Program-made: the position numbers and the translations under genes
In this document: positions 22,462 to 33,359 of the stretch, piece by piece
Layout of the letters: each line of letters begins with the position of its first letter
How positions within the stretch are numbered: the first letter of the stretch is position 1
The notes under the pieces: generated by a model
The model's input: the letters and a program-made list of their open reading frames with translations, nothing else
Databases searched by the model: none
What the model was told of the DNA's origin: nothing
Origin: Sordariomycetes sp. S80-01Y
Taxonomy: Eukaryota; Ascomycota; Sordariomycetes
DNA length: 64,000 bases
Direction of reading: 5' to 3'
Assembly (NCBI GenBank): GCA_037042185.1
Contig: JAXQJY010000030.1
Span: 2,046,001-2,110,000 of the forward strand

Positions 22462-23109
22462 CTTGTGGCGTCACGGAAGTTGGTTTGGTATCTTAGCTGA
22501 GGTCCCCCGATAAAAGGTCGCAGCTTGAGGTTGAAAGCTAGTTAAGATGGTGTGTGTGAAAGAAAAAGGAAGAACAGGAGGTTAAGAAAGCATTGAAGTA
22601 GGCTGTGAGCACTGTAGTCCTACAAGGAAAAGGGGGCCTTGAGCATACACTGCATGTCAACCAGTCAGTAGCTACTAAACAAGTCCGCCAGCTGTTAACA
22701 TCTGCCATAACAGACTCTAAATGACGTACAGACGTCCACAATGAAAGTGCAGTGAAGAGTGGCTTGAGCCCTTGGGCAGGCTAACGCCGGAGCTGTCGCA
22801 AGTCCTCCAAGACATGGCTTCATTCGACTTCGCCAACGAGATCATGTACTTTAGCTGTATATGTCAACCAGTAGACGTTCAAATTGCCATTTCATTGTTT
22901 GCGAGCTAGCTTCAGCCATAATCGTCGCCTTGTTTGTTACCTTCAAGCGCATTCGCAGGGCCTATTTGCATTTAAGGGGAACCGCTCCTGGCAGCATGTC
23001 TGGAGAGTTTTGACTTGTGTGTAGACATAAATTACTTCATTAGCTCATACTAAAAAGTGAAGTTCCTGAAGTCACAATTAAAATATGTTACAGGAGATGG
23101 ATGTTTAAC
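22462..23109. other. Intergenic region
   Basis: No gene or notable structure is seen. Confidence 0.35.
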
Positions 23110-23649
23110 TCATGCAAGATCAGTCATGCTGATGTCAGTGCCCTGTTCAATCTTCATGGCATGATGCTCATTCAGGCTCTGCTCTGGGAACTCCTCCACA
23201 TCTGTTTCTTCTTCTTCCTCTATAGTAGGAAGTGGCTTTTGGTCTGTCAGCGATCCATGTCCTGTGCGGATGTCAGCACAGGAAAAACTGTTCTTGAAGT
23301 ATGCAGAGTACTTGCCAGTTCCACAGTAGTTGCTTCCTCCCTCAGAGTAAGCGGCGTAGACGTTTCGCGGCACACGGGTTGTATTAGGTGCCTGAGCCCT
23401 GGTCTTCTTCTTCAAATGCTCCCGGCGCTTCTAGTTGCGGTTTCGCTTGATAGAAATGCGAGTGACAGTAACATCAATAGGGGTAAGATGCCCCTTGTTC
23501 TCCTTGTTGAAGTCGCGGTCGTTCATTGCGTGCGGAGTGATAGGAGTGACATTATCGTTAAAGGCCACCCTTTTCTTCCCGAAAGACGAGCCTTGGTTGT
23601 CTCTGTCGGAAGCCTTGAGATTTTGGAAAGCCTGGCACAAGTTGTCCAT
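23110..23649 (-). pseudogene. Orphan reading frame interrupted by one in-frame TAG (pseudogene, or missed intron)
   Basis: From the ATG at 23649 the frame reads 72 codons to a TAG at 23433-23431, then continues in the same frame for over 100 codons to a stop at 23110. The two halves fit together: a basic segment ending KRNRN before the stop continues as KRREHLKKKTRAQ after it, like a nuclear-localisation region. A serine/acidic tail with an EEEEETDVEE run follows. No family is recognised. No good intron removes the stop: the only usable GT (GTTACT) would give an intron of about 42 bases. It is either a recent nonsense allele, an unusually short intron, or a chance frame. Confidence 0.4.
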
Positions 23650-24241
23650 GTTGGGCTTTTCGTCGTTTCAGAAACCTTGATGGCGCAGTAAAAAAGGGGC
23701 TGCCTGGCAGAGTGAATCGGAAGAAAAGTTGTGAAATGGGCAACTAAAGCAACTTTCAGGGGTGAGAAAGGAGGTGGTTTGGAAAGGTGAGTTAGGAATC
23801 AGGCTTTTCGAAGGTACATGTGTAGCAGCTCTCAGGGAAGTACGGGTTTGGTGTGCAAAGAACAAGTCTGTTGTTCTTGGCTTGAACAAGGTCTGAGTTA
23901 TGCTTCTGGGATCCGAACAGTAAGTCAGAGTCCATTCCGCGGAAGTCCCTGTTGAACAGTGACGCGAAAACGGGCGTGTATGGTGAGTGACCCACGTGAT
24001 AGGGATGCCCCCTAGCCAGTCAAATGGTAAACAACTTTGGTTTCCCTTCGTCCTCTAACTACTTCATCGTTTAATTAACTTCAACACAGACTATTCCTTC
24101 GTATCATTTCAGTCTTTAACCTTCTTTATCTTTCACGCTTCTCCGATCCCGAAAAGGATCGTTGGAACAGTTCCTTGCCGCCTTCTCAATTTTGATCCAG
24201 CAATTCACCCACCAACAACGCTGTCTAGATGCTCCTCCACC
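23650..24241. other. Intergenic region, promoter of the orphan gene at 24242
   Basis: No gene is seen. The last 200 bases are pyrimidine-rich, typical of a fungal 5' leader. Confidence 0.35.
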
Positions 24242-25080
24242 ATGCCTGTTCCATTATCCGAGCTTGCGTACTGGGGCCCAGGGTCTGATGAAAGTGTCCG
24301 AGACTGGACCTTGGAAATCAAGTACATGATGTCGGCTCATCGTACCCTCGTCGAACTCAGCGGCGCCGCTGCCGGGTCTTTCGATGGCCGTCTCCTATCT
24401 CGCCTAGCTAAGAGGCCTCACAACATGCCTTCTACAGCCTGGAACCAGTGGAAGTGGATGATCATATATGATGGCATCTGTGCCATAGCCAGGTACCTCA
24501 ACGTACTAAACCCCTTACCATTCTTTTGGTACAACAGCAACGGTGAGTCCTCCGACACGGAATTCCCAAAGATCATTGACCTGATCTCGCTTCAGACTTT
24601 CTTGAGATGAACCGTGCACCCCTTGCGATGGGCAAGACGGGTGTCTGGCGCCCTACGCGCGACATTGCGGTTGACGACATCCTCGGACTGCCCCTGAAAC
24701 GGCCCTTCGGCAAAGACCCAAACAAGCAGTAAGCTACCATTTCATTCCTCGGAGCCTTGGAGTAATCTAACTCGCTAAGTGGGAGTTCTTTTGAGGTCGT
24801 CACCACCAAAGACATCGTCGAGATTCTCAACGAATGGATGGAACAATTGGGCCGCCCCCCTTGTGAGCCGACGCGATCGTCAGCATCCGTGATTCCGCGG
24901 CGCTCTTCGAAGATGAAGAGCAAATCCAATGTCCAGAAAGGGTCGTTCGTCGGTAGTAAGCCCATCTATGAGCTCTCTTCTGACGGTATGCTGACTTACG
25001 TTCAGACCTTGCCAGTGTACCCGAATAAGCGTCCCTCCAACATTGACTACCCGGGAATTCTTGAGGAGTTCCAGGATTGA
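24242..25080 (+). CDS. Uncharacterised fungal protein (244 residues)
   Basis: Three exons, 24242-24542, 24596-24728 and 24780-25080, join in frame with GTGAGT and GTAAGC donors and CAG/AAG acceptors. They give an uninterrupted protein starting MPVPLSELAYWGPG. It is rich in Trp and aromatic residues in the first half (WNQWKWMIIYDG) and has a basic Ser/Arg/Lys stretch near residue 180 (RRSSKMKSKS). No signal peptide or domain that I recognise. The two consistent introns and the absence of frame breaks support a real gene. Its surroundings are other orphans, so it may be restricted to close relatives. Confidence 0.7.
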
Positions 25081-27232
25081 GCGGCGCATGAGCCTTTCTG
25101 GCGGCAAAAAGAGCGTAACAATTACCCTTCGGCGGGCTAGGTCTTTCAGAGTCCAGTTTCAGCTTTCGCATCTTCACAGCACTCGAAAGCTACGGCCTCA
25201 TCACCAAGCTGTGTACCAAATCCACTGGATTGTTAAACGGTCTCTTCAGCACAACACCCGAGCTCCGCTTTAAACGATATCTACCTACCTCTTTTCAATT
25301 ATCTTTCCTATCGGTTCCAGAAGTATTCCGATCACTCTTCAACGAACTTATTCCCTGTCACAGCAACGACAACTTCTACCTGATGGGGGATGATTTGAGA
25401 GCCTTTATCCAACACTTTCCAAAGGATATATGATGGCCAGGATGCGAAGTAGACTCTCTGGAATACCAAGATGCTCGGCACGCCCATACTTTTGGTCTTG
25501 TGAAGCCTGCAGAGGCTACAAGCTCACTATATCCGCTTTTGTGTCTTTTTCAAAGCGGCTCATGGCCGTTGGCAGATCCGAGACTCCCAGTGTCAGCGTT
25601 GGAGCTTTAAGGAAGGAATTTCTCTTCTAAATTAGGCAAAGGAGACCATAAATGAGAGATGATTTAAACTCTGAGGTTTCTTAACGCGTGCTGATAAGTG
25701 GTCTCTACGTATGGGTGTAATCCTCCAGCACTATGTTTTTATGCGCTCTGCTCGTGGCTCACCTTTCCTCTAACTTACGTCTCTGAGCTGACTTACGCAT
25801 CATTCTCATTCTCTGTTATCCATGGCATAGCTTTGGTCCCCTTACCTGACGTCTGTGGCCACAGCACTAGTCAAACTTGTGTGGCGTGGTGTCGACTGCC
25901 ATACCCACAGCCGTATATTAGGCCATAGTCAGGAACCCAAGCAGGTGACTTCCTGCGATGTCAATTTTCCGCAGAAGAACTTGTCCTCTACGAATGATAA
26001 CAAGGAACAAGAGCAGGCGATTCACCAATCGGGGAGGAACAGGGGACCCGGCGACGTCGTCATGTTCATAGAGATGCTGGGGGACGAACGAGTTCTGACC
26101 GAATCATCCTTACCACAAATAACATTGACCGAAAACAACAAGGGCATTCGCGTTCATCAAGACTTCGCTTTGGTCTCAGATACTATCAGACCAATCAGAA
26201 TATTAATGTTGCCGATGATCTAAGCATCAAGGCGGCAACCTGCCGACAACAGGGAGCTACCCTACACTCCTCTCGTGATGAGCAGCCGTAGCTTTGCCCG
26301 CGTTGTGAAATATCCACCGGAAAGAAGGATAATGCTGTCTGAAGTCCTTGAAATCAGATGCTGTAAATGAAAATAATTTGCAAAGAGGAGAGACCCTTAG
26401 TCGTGAACAACTGGCTCGTGGATGTAGATTCCCACGCAGGTTGTAATTCACCACCGAATACTAATGCGATCGAATGCATTTTGCAACACGCATTGCTACA
26501 TGTAATACCAAATCCCACAGGCTTCTATCTTTGACCTCTACTTCCACTATAGACAAGTCTCAGCAATGCTACAGCCTTCAACCTCATGAGCCGGATGAGG
26601 ATGTCACCGTCTCCCTGGCCGAATCCCAAAGGATCTCGGACCAGACACCACCCATGTCGACATACCCTCCATCCCCTGGTGCCAAATTCCTGGCTCCCGT
26701 TCCTGCGCAGGCTTGGATGCTTTGGGATAGCGTCACATTTTGCGGGCAGGGCGTCACCGTGCATGCGCCGATGCAGGACGCCAGACGAATGGAAAATCCC
26801 CGATGTAAGCAAGGCGAGCTACGCGGTTGCAACGTTGGGCCAGAGTGCATATCGTGAAGTACGCTCACAAAGAAGCGCCTCTGTTCCCTGGAGATGAAGA
26901 CGAGATGAATGGCAGTCATTGACATTCAGCAGCTAGGATAGTTGAGTAATAGATGGTTTGTGTTCTTGGGTATATTCGCTTCACCTCGTCTCCAATGAAA
27001 CTGAGAACAAGGTTGTCTAATACTATTGTAGCCTCGTGGCAGACCACCACGCTTCTTTGTTTGTAGATAATGCACGACGTTCGAGGCGCGTCTCCAATGC
27101 AGTTGCGGCAACACGCATCACATCATCCTCCATCGTGGGGGTATCACCATTCCGTCTTCTCAATATTTTCGATACAAGTAATAGAACGTTCACCACCATC
27201 GCATCAAATCACGACATTCGCAACGTTGAAAC
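25081..27232. other. 2.15-kb gene-poor region
   Basis: Only short frames without recognisable content, and no transposase or reverse-transcriptase motifs are seen. Composition is AT-richer than flanking genes. Confidence 0.4.
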
Positions 27233-29041
27233 TTAATCGTCGGGGTGAATAGTGTGGCGACCAATGCCGATGAGCCATCCCATCTCCTTCCAGAAACCGG
27301 GAGGATCGTGGGTAAACTGCGCCTCATAACGGTCAATGGTGGGCGCCTCCCAGACGAGATCGGCCTCGTGAGGGCGAACGAAGCGCGTCTTCTTCAGCAG
27401 CTTCCAGCCGATGAACAGAATGGGCATGACGATCTGCATCGTGTAGCCACGGAAGAAAGACTCCACGCTCCAGGGCTTGAAGGCGGCGTAGTTGTAGAAG
27501 ATGACAACGAGCAACTGGAAACCGAGGGCGAAGTAGGCACCGTAAGGCTGGAACCAGCCGACATAGGGGAGGCGCTTGCGGTCGAAGCCCTGGGCCTTCA
27601 TGGCACGGTGGAAGAAGATATAAGTGATGTTCATGCAGATGAAGTCAATGAGACCACCAGCAGTGATCAAATCGACGAACCAGCCGATAACCTCGGCGGA
27701 ACCACCGCTCACCTGGAGGAGAGACAGGCAAGGGAAGATCATGACGACGCAGAAGCAGTAGAAGGGAACACCGTTGCTCCAGGTCTTTCGGAGGACCCTG
27801 GGTGCGCGACCTTCCAGAGCGAGACCATACAGCGATCGGGTAGCGCAGTAGGTGTAGGTGTTACCGGCAGAGAAGATCGAGGTCAACATGAGGGCGTTGA
27901 CAATGGAGGGCAAAACAGTGATACCCATGTTGTTCATGGCAATGACGTAGGGAGAGGCAGCGGCGGTGCCAGAGCCCTCCTTACCCTGAGCAACGTTGTT
28001 CAGCGTCTCGTCGTCCGACTTGAGAACAATGCCGACACAGATGGCAGAGCCGAAGAAGAAGATGGCGAAACGGAAGTAAACCGTCTTGAAAGCCGTCTTG
28101 ATGTAGATGCGCGGGCGCTTGGCCTCGGCGGCGACCATGGAGATGTACTCGGGACCGACGACGGCAAAACCAGCGTTCCACAAGCAGGCGAGGAAGCCCT
28201 CGAACTTGCCTAGGGCACCAGTGCTGATGTACTCCCGGAAGGGACCGGGGTTTTGCCAGTAGTAGAAGCCGTAGGCATTGCCCTTGGGGTTGCCTCCAAC
28301 CATGGTGATGAAGGTGTAGAAGAACAGCAGGAAGATGAGGATGACCTTGCCTCCGGAGAGCCAGAATTCAGCCTCACCGTATCCCTTCACAGCGAGCAAG
28401 TTCAGACCACTACAGTCACACGAGAGTTTAGCATGCACCTTCAACAGAGGGGAGGGGTTGGGGAGCAGGCGAGCCCGAGGATCACGCTGGGAGTCTCGTG
28501 TCCAGTCAGAGAGGAAAGGGCCGCCGTAATCCCCTAGGATCAAATCTTACGCATAGAGCGCCATAACACCGATACAGATACCGGCTGTTGGGCCGGGTTT
28601 GGTAATCTCGTCACTCCAGAAGCTGAGCACGAGGTTGATGGCTGAAATCTCAAAGGGAATGAGCAGGGCTTCGTAGAAGAAGAAGTTCCAGCCAGCCATG
28701 AAACCAAGGGCGTCGTCAACCCAGTGACCGGCCAGACGAATAAAGCCACCAGAAACAGGCATGTACGTGGTCATTTCGGCGATCGAGTTGTTGACGAGAG
28801 CGAGCACGAGAGGGTAGAAGGTGTAGGCAATCAGCAAGCTGGCAGGGCCACCGCGCGCCAGACCATTACCGATGGAGACGAACAGTGCTGTGCCGATGGA
28901 GCCACCAATCGCAATAAGCTGGATCTGACGGTTGTTGAGACGACGCTGCAGACCGTCGGCGTTGTCACCGAAGTGCTCGCCAGGCCCAAGGTCCGGCGGG
29001 GAGCCAGGCTCAAATTTCTTTTCCGCCTCGGGAGACGACAT
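27233..29041 (-). CDS. Amino-acid permease, AAT/YAT family (Dip5-like)
   Basis: Plasma-membrane amino acid/proton symporter of the APC superfamily. Exons are 29041-28551 and 28409-27233, 555 residues, the usual length. ATG at 29041 gives a short acidic cytosolic N-terminus. Then come the family's first membrane segment, IAIGGSIGTALFVSIGNGL, the EMTTYMPVSGGFIRLA signature, and about 12 hydrophobic segments. GPEYISMVAAEAKRPR and SAGNTYTYCATRSLYGLA are typical of YAT transporters. The C-terminus, with GFWKEMG, is cytosolic. Similarity to the dicarboxylic amino-acid permease Dip5 is from family memory; substrate is not proven. Upstream lies an unusually long non-coding region, compatible with complex nitrogen regulation. 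Confidence 0.95.
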
Positions 29042-32000
29042 TGTGGCAGATTGTTGCGACCACGTCAAGTCGAGAGGGTCGTGGTGGATTGATCCGCGAG
29101 CTCACACCAGGTGAGTGTCTTACCGAATCGATCGCCCAAGCAAGCTTGAGTCTTGTTTGTCGAAGAGGGGGGTTAAGGGAAGGAAAGGGGAGCGTGAAAG
29201 TCGGGGAGGAGGAGGAGGGCAGAAGGCGAGGACCGCGACGAGGTGCGCGAGGCAGGATATAAATGTCGCATGCGGCGGATTGCCTTCTTGTCCCAATCCC
29301 TCGCTCTGGTCTGCTGGGATCACAACGATCCTCTGGTGGGAGTGGAGCCGTTCGCGACATTCCAGTGGTGTTGGACCCATGCCCATGCCGCCATGCCTGT
29401 GGCTTCTGGTACTAAGATAGCCCCCTGTAGCCCCGTGCAGTAGCATGTACTCCACACCCACGGGGGTCTGGGGCTTGGCAAGCAGAGATGATGTCGGTGC
29501 GCCTAGCCTTCTTAGCTTGCTGGACCGATTCCACAGCGACTCGTAGCGCTGCTTGCAGCCGTGTCGAGTGCCCGGCCAGCCTGGCTCCCTCTGAGTCGCG
29601 CTGGTACTTGCACTCGTACGATGCACTCAGTAGAACCAACAGCCTAGTGGGTACCATGCCACACACTCTGAGCAGCGTGTACGTCCTTGTATCCTCTCCC
29701 ACCATCCAACGGCAGTGCTTGGCCAGCGCATGAAATCAAGTGGGTGATTGCCGCATGGTTGTCTTTGCCACCGACGTCGACAACTCGTGGGGTCTCGAAC
29801 GGGTGCGAGTCTCTGAATCTTGTGACGAACCTTGAGAGAGCGCAATCGATCTGGACCGAGTCATTTCGCATCCGGCAGAACTAGATTTGCGCGGGTGCCC
29901 TGTGGAATCGATACCTGTCGTGGCCGTCGGACACGGAGACCGTCGGCAGCTTAGCCTGTTGGTGGTGGCTGAGACCCGGACAAGAGCGATTGACCGGTCC
30001 AGTCCGATACAGCACTGAATGCTGCTGGGCTGATAGAGAGATCTGCTGTCGCGTGCTGCGTGTGTGCCGGCGGCCAATCCACGCCGCAGCCGTCCTTGGC
30101 CGTGCGCCACCAACCTGCATCCCACCATCAGCTCTTCAGGACTGTCAAGGTGCCTGGCTTTCTGCCAAGGACATGAGCGTAAAGCAATGATGCAAAGGCT
30201 TCGGGAAGTGCCTTGGGCGGCCACGCCGCCAAGTACGGCGCCCGACGACCCTGAATGAAGGAAGCGTCCATCACGGGATGTGGTTGCAGAAGGGGCAGAC
30301 GATCAGCCTTCCTTCATTGAGCGAGAGTGCGCCTGGGCTCGGACGAGGCTGCCACCGTGTCTGCAGCGAGGAAAGTGCAGTCCATCGCGCCTGTGGCCGT
30401 GCTGCTGGTGCCCGCCCCCAGTGGACGCCAGCACCCATGGGCGGACGCTAGGCGGTCCTGGGTCACCTGGGACTTGAAAGGACGGAATAAGCACCGCTGA
30501 ATGAATCCCCGAACTGATGTCACTCGACCGTTCCTTCCTCTTCGGGTGGCGAGCTCTCCCTGTGAACACTGTGCCCTCGGGCCCGAAACACACTATCCGG
30601 CACATAAATCAACAATCGGTACAGTGTGATTGGTCTCTTGGCAGACAAGGCATCCAACACCGGAGAGCCCGATCACGTGCCCGGTCCAAACGGGACGAGC
30701 TCGATCCCACAGCGGTCACCCGCCCTGTAATCAAACGTCCGTTAGTGGTTAACCTTGCTGGGCTTCATTCGTTCGAGATCCCCTCCATGGAGACTGCCAG
30801 TGAGATCTGATCTAACCCGAATGTGCCTCGTCAGCGGGGCAGTACGAGTAGCTGAACGACCTTGCCAGGTCAGCCCATAGCGCCATGCAGCTTCCTCGCT
30901 AGACTCAGTTCCAGCCGTCTCGTAATGAGCGGCTCTTTGATGGCACCAAAGCCACCCGAGAGGCCTGCGACGTCATGGCGGGCTGGAGTTGAGGACGTTG
31001 GCTCTTGGTTGGCCCGGCGCATGTCGCATCGATCGAGGCCACACCTAAATTGATGGCGCGCAGGGCCCTTTTTCGCGAACGAAACCACTGGATGCGCGAC
31101 GCACGACGCACGCGCAAGAGCAGTCACTTTGGGAGCCACTAGGCAGCAGAGAACTTGCAGCGCACATTGGCGCAATCAATCAAGCACAAGAGCATTGACC
31201 AAAACCAGCCTCTCAGAGGCCGCTCGCCGACCCAAGCACCTGGATTTCTGGGTTTGTCGAGGGAACAGAAATCGCTCTTTCTTGGCTGGATTTGTTCCAG
31301 AAATTCACCTCGTCCAGTCAACCCGGTGCCCACCAGCCTCCGTGGGGTTCGCCACACGCTCGCTGGAGCACAGCGCCGCGCCAGTCAACTTTATTTGTGG
31401 CTCGACCGAGCAAAGCGAAGATGGCGCCGAGGTACTGGTTTCATTACAGTTGTTAATGGTTGCCGTGAAGAACGAGGCGGGGATCGCGTGGACTTCGAAA
31501 CCTGGGCGGCGTCGTGATGTTGGATCTCAATCTGCAGGATCCTCGAACCAGCTTGTGACGGGCAGAGGCTACCCCTGCTCCGTGTAGGTCCCCTGCTCTT
31601 GGCCCTTATTCCAGTGTATCCGCTGATTATTTCTATCCGTTGACGAATGCACGGACTGCCTGACGTTTGCTCGAGAACCACGGAAAAAGCGTCAATCGGC
31701 TATTGGGCGGACGAAAAGATGACGCCGTTTCAAGAAGGGTGCCTAAGTGTACTCTACTCACCAAGAGCGAGAGCCACGGCAGGATGTTCACAACTAAAGG
31801 CCGTCGCACCTCAGCACACGTTTGGGGGCCCTTCGGAGACGCCGCTACAAACCCTCAACAGACCAACGAGGACTCGGGAGTCTTACCCAGAGGGAGGGTC
31901 ACGCGACTACGGGACTGCCCGAGAACAAAGGAACAGTAATGAAACACGCCATTTATCATGTCGAGCTACGTATTCGCCATTTCCCACTTTTCCATTCGAC

Positions 32001-33359
32001 ACGATCTCGCAGAAATGTAGTGGGTGTCTGCGACGGCGCAGCGTCAACATCGATACGCCAAGCCGAGGAACCCTCCAGGCAGCCGTCTGCGCAGCAGTTT
32101 AATGGGTCGTCCGTATGGATGGGCCCTTGGGAATTTGGGGACTGGCATAACTGGCAAGGCTTTGGCGGGACTGTGCCGCAAAAAGCCGCTTCATGGAAAC
32201 AGACACCCAGAGGCTAATATCTTCACTTCGGCTCTTGACGTTGCGACTACGAGTCTTATTACTTGCCGGGGTCGGATCTTGGCTACCGAGCTGCGCTGGG
32301 CAATTCCCTCGTAATCGTTATTGATATTTCACGAAGCTGACACAGCAACGATGCCAACAAACGCAGAAGCTGTCTCTCTGCTGCAAGTGCGGCGCTGGTT
32401 ATGGTACTAAACAGCTGGCGAGGTAGTCAGAGCGGTAAGGCATAATGCGTACATATGAGGCACATATGATGCTAGACCGACTAGCTCATACGTGAAAGTT
32501 GGCAGTTGTTCGGGTCTCGGACGAGTCTGTCAGCATTGCAGGCGGAAGGACAACCTTGGCGCCCAGACAAGCGCAGAGAAGGGTGTTCCAGACGGATCAG
32601 CCGCTATGGAACGGAGACCACTCGCCCTGAGCGCTGGGTCTACGGTCGTTTTTGGGGCTGAAGCAAAGCCCGACTTCCGGGTCATCTCGGCATTTGCTTC
32701 TTTCTTCATACTGCGTAACTGCGTAGGTGCGAATCAGAGCAAGTGAATCCAATGAGTCCTCACGTTTCAGCGTTTCCATCATTGACCCATGTCCAAAGGG
32801 TCCTCAGGGTCCTCCCACTGGACTCCGCCTGAGCACTGGAGCGCTGGAGCAATGGCGGCGCACTGGGGCCTCGCACCATCGTCTCGGCGCCTTCAGAAAA
32901 TTTTCATCAAGTAACAATTTCCACCGCTCCTCCACCACCCCGGAAGACCTCCAGAAAAGAGAGGGAAAATTTGACAAATAGCCCCCTCGAATCTTGATTC
33001 AGGGGGAGCACCGTCCACAACCTTATTGCCTCGTCACATGACTGAGCTCGAGCTTCTTTGGACTTCAACAGATGACTCAGGCGCGTCGCGTTTTGCCTAC
33101 CCGGGAGCGGGAAAAGTGACCTCATGCGGCTGACCCCGCCCCCACCATGATTTTTTTGGGTTATGCGACGCGCGATGTGAAAAATTCATGAGAAAGTAAA
33201 TAATCTGCACGACAACCGTTCCTTTGCGATACGAACAAGGTCGACGCTCTTAAATAAACCAGAACACTCGCCGCCGAGCTGGCTTGACTGCCGTTTGATT
33301 TTCGGCCAACGAGCCGCATCGTGGCCGAGCTGAGATCTCCCAGAATCTAGACTGTGAGG
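29042..33359. other. 4.3-kb region without a convincing gene
   Basis: Upstream flank of both the permease and the TTC27 gene. Many overlapping short frames exist in all phases, up to about 170 codons. None shows a known motif, consistent splice sites or coding bias. A TATA-like element (TTTATA on the minus strand, near 29260) lies about 220 bases upstream of the permease. No transposon features were found. Confidence 0.5.

Noticed and set aside
27245-28213. 322-codon plus-strand frame across the permease
   Set aside because: Antisense shadow of the permease exon; biased composition and no recognisable domain.
31129-32217. Several 90-150-codon frames in the 4.3-kb gap
   Set aside because: They overlap in different phases on both strands, with no motif, splice support or coding bias.
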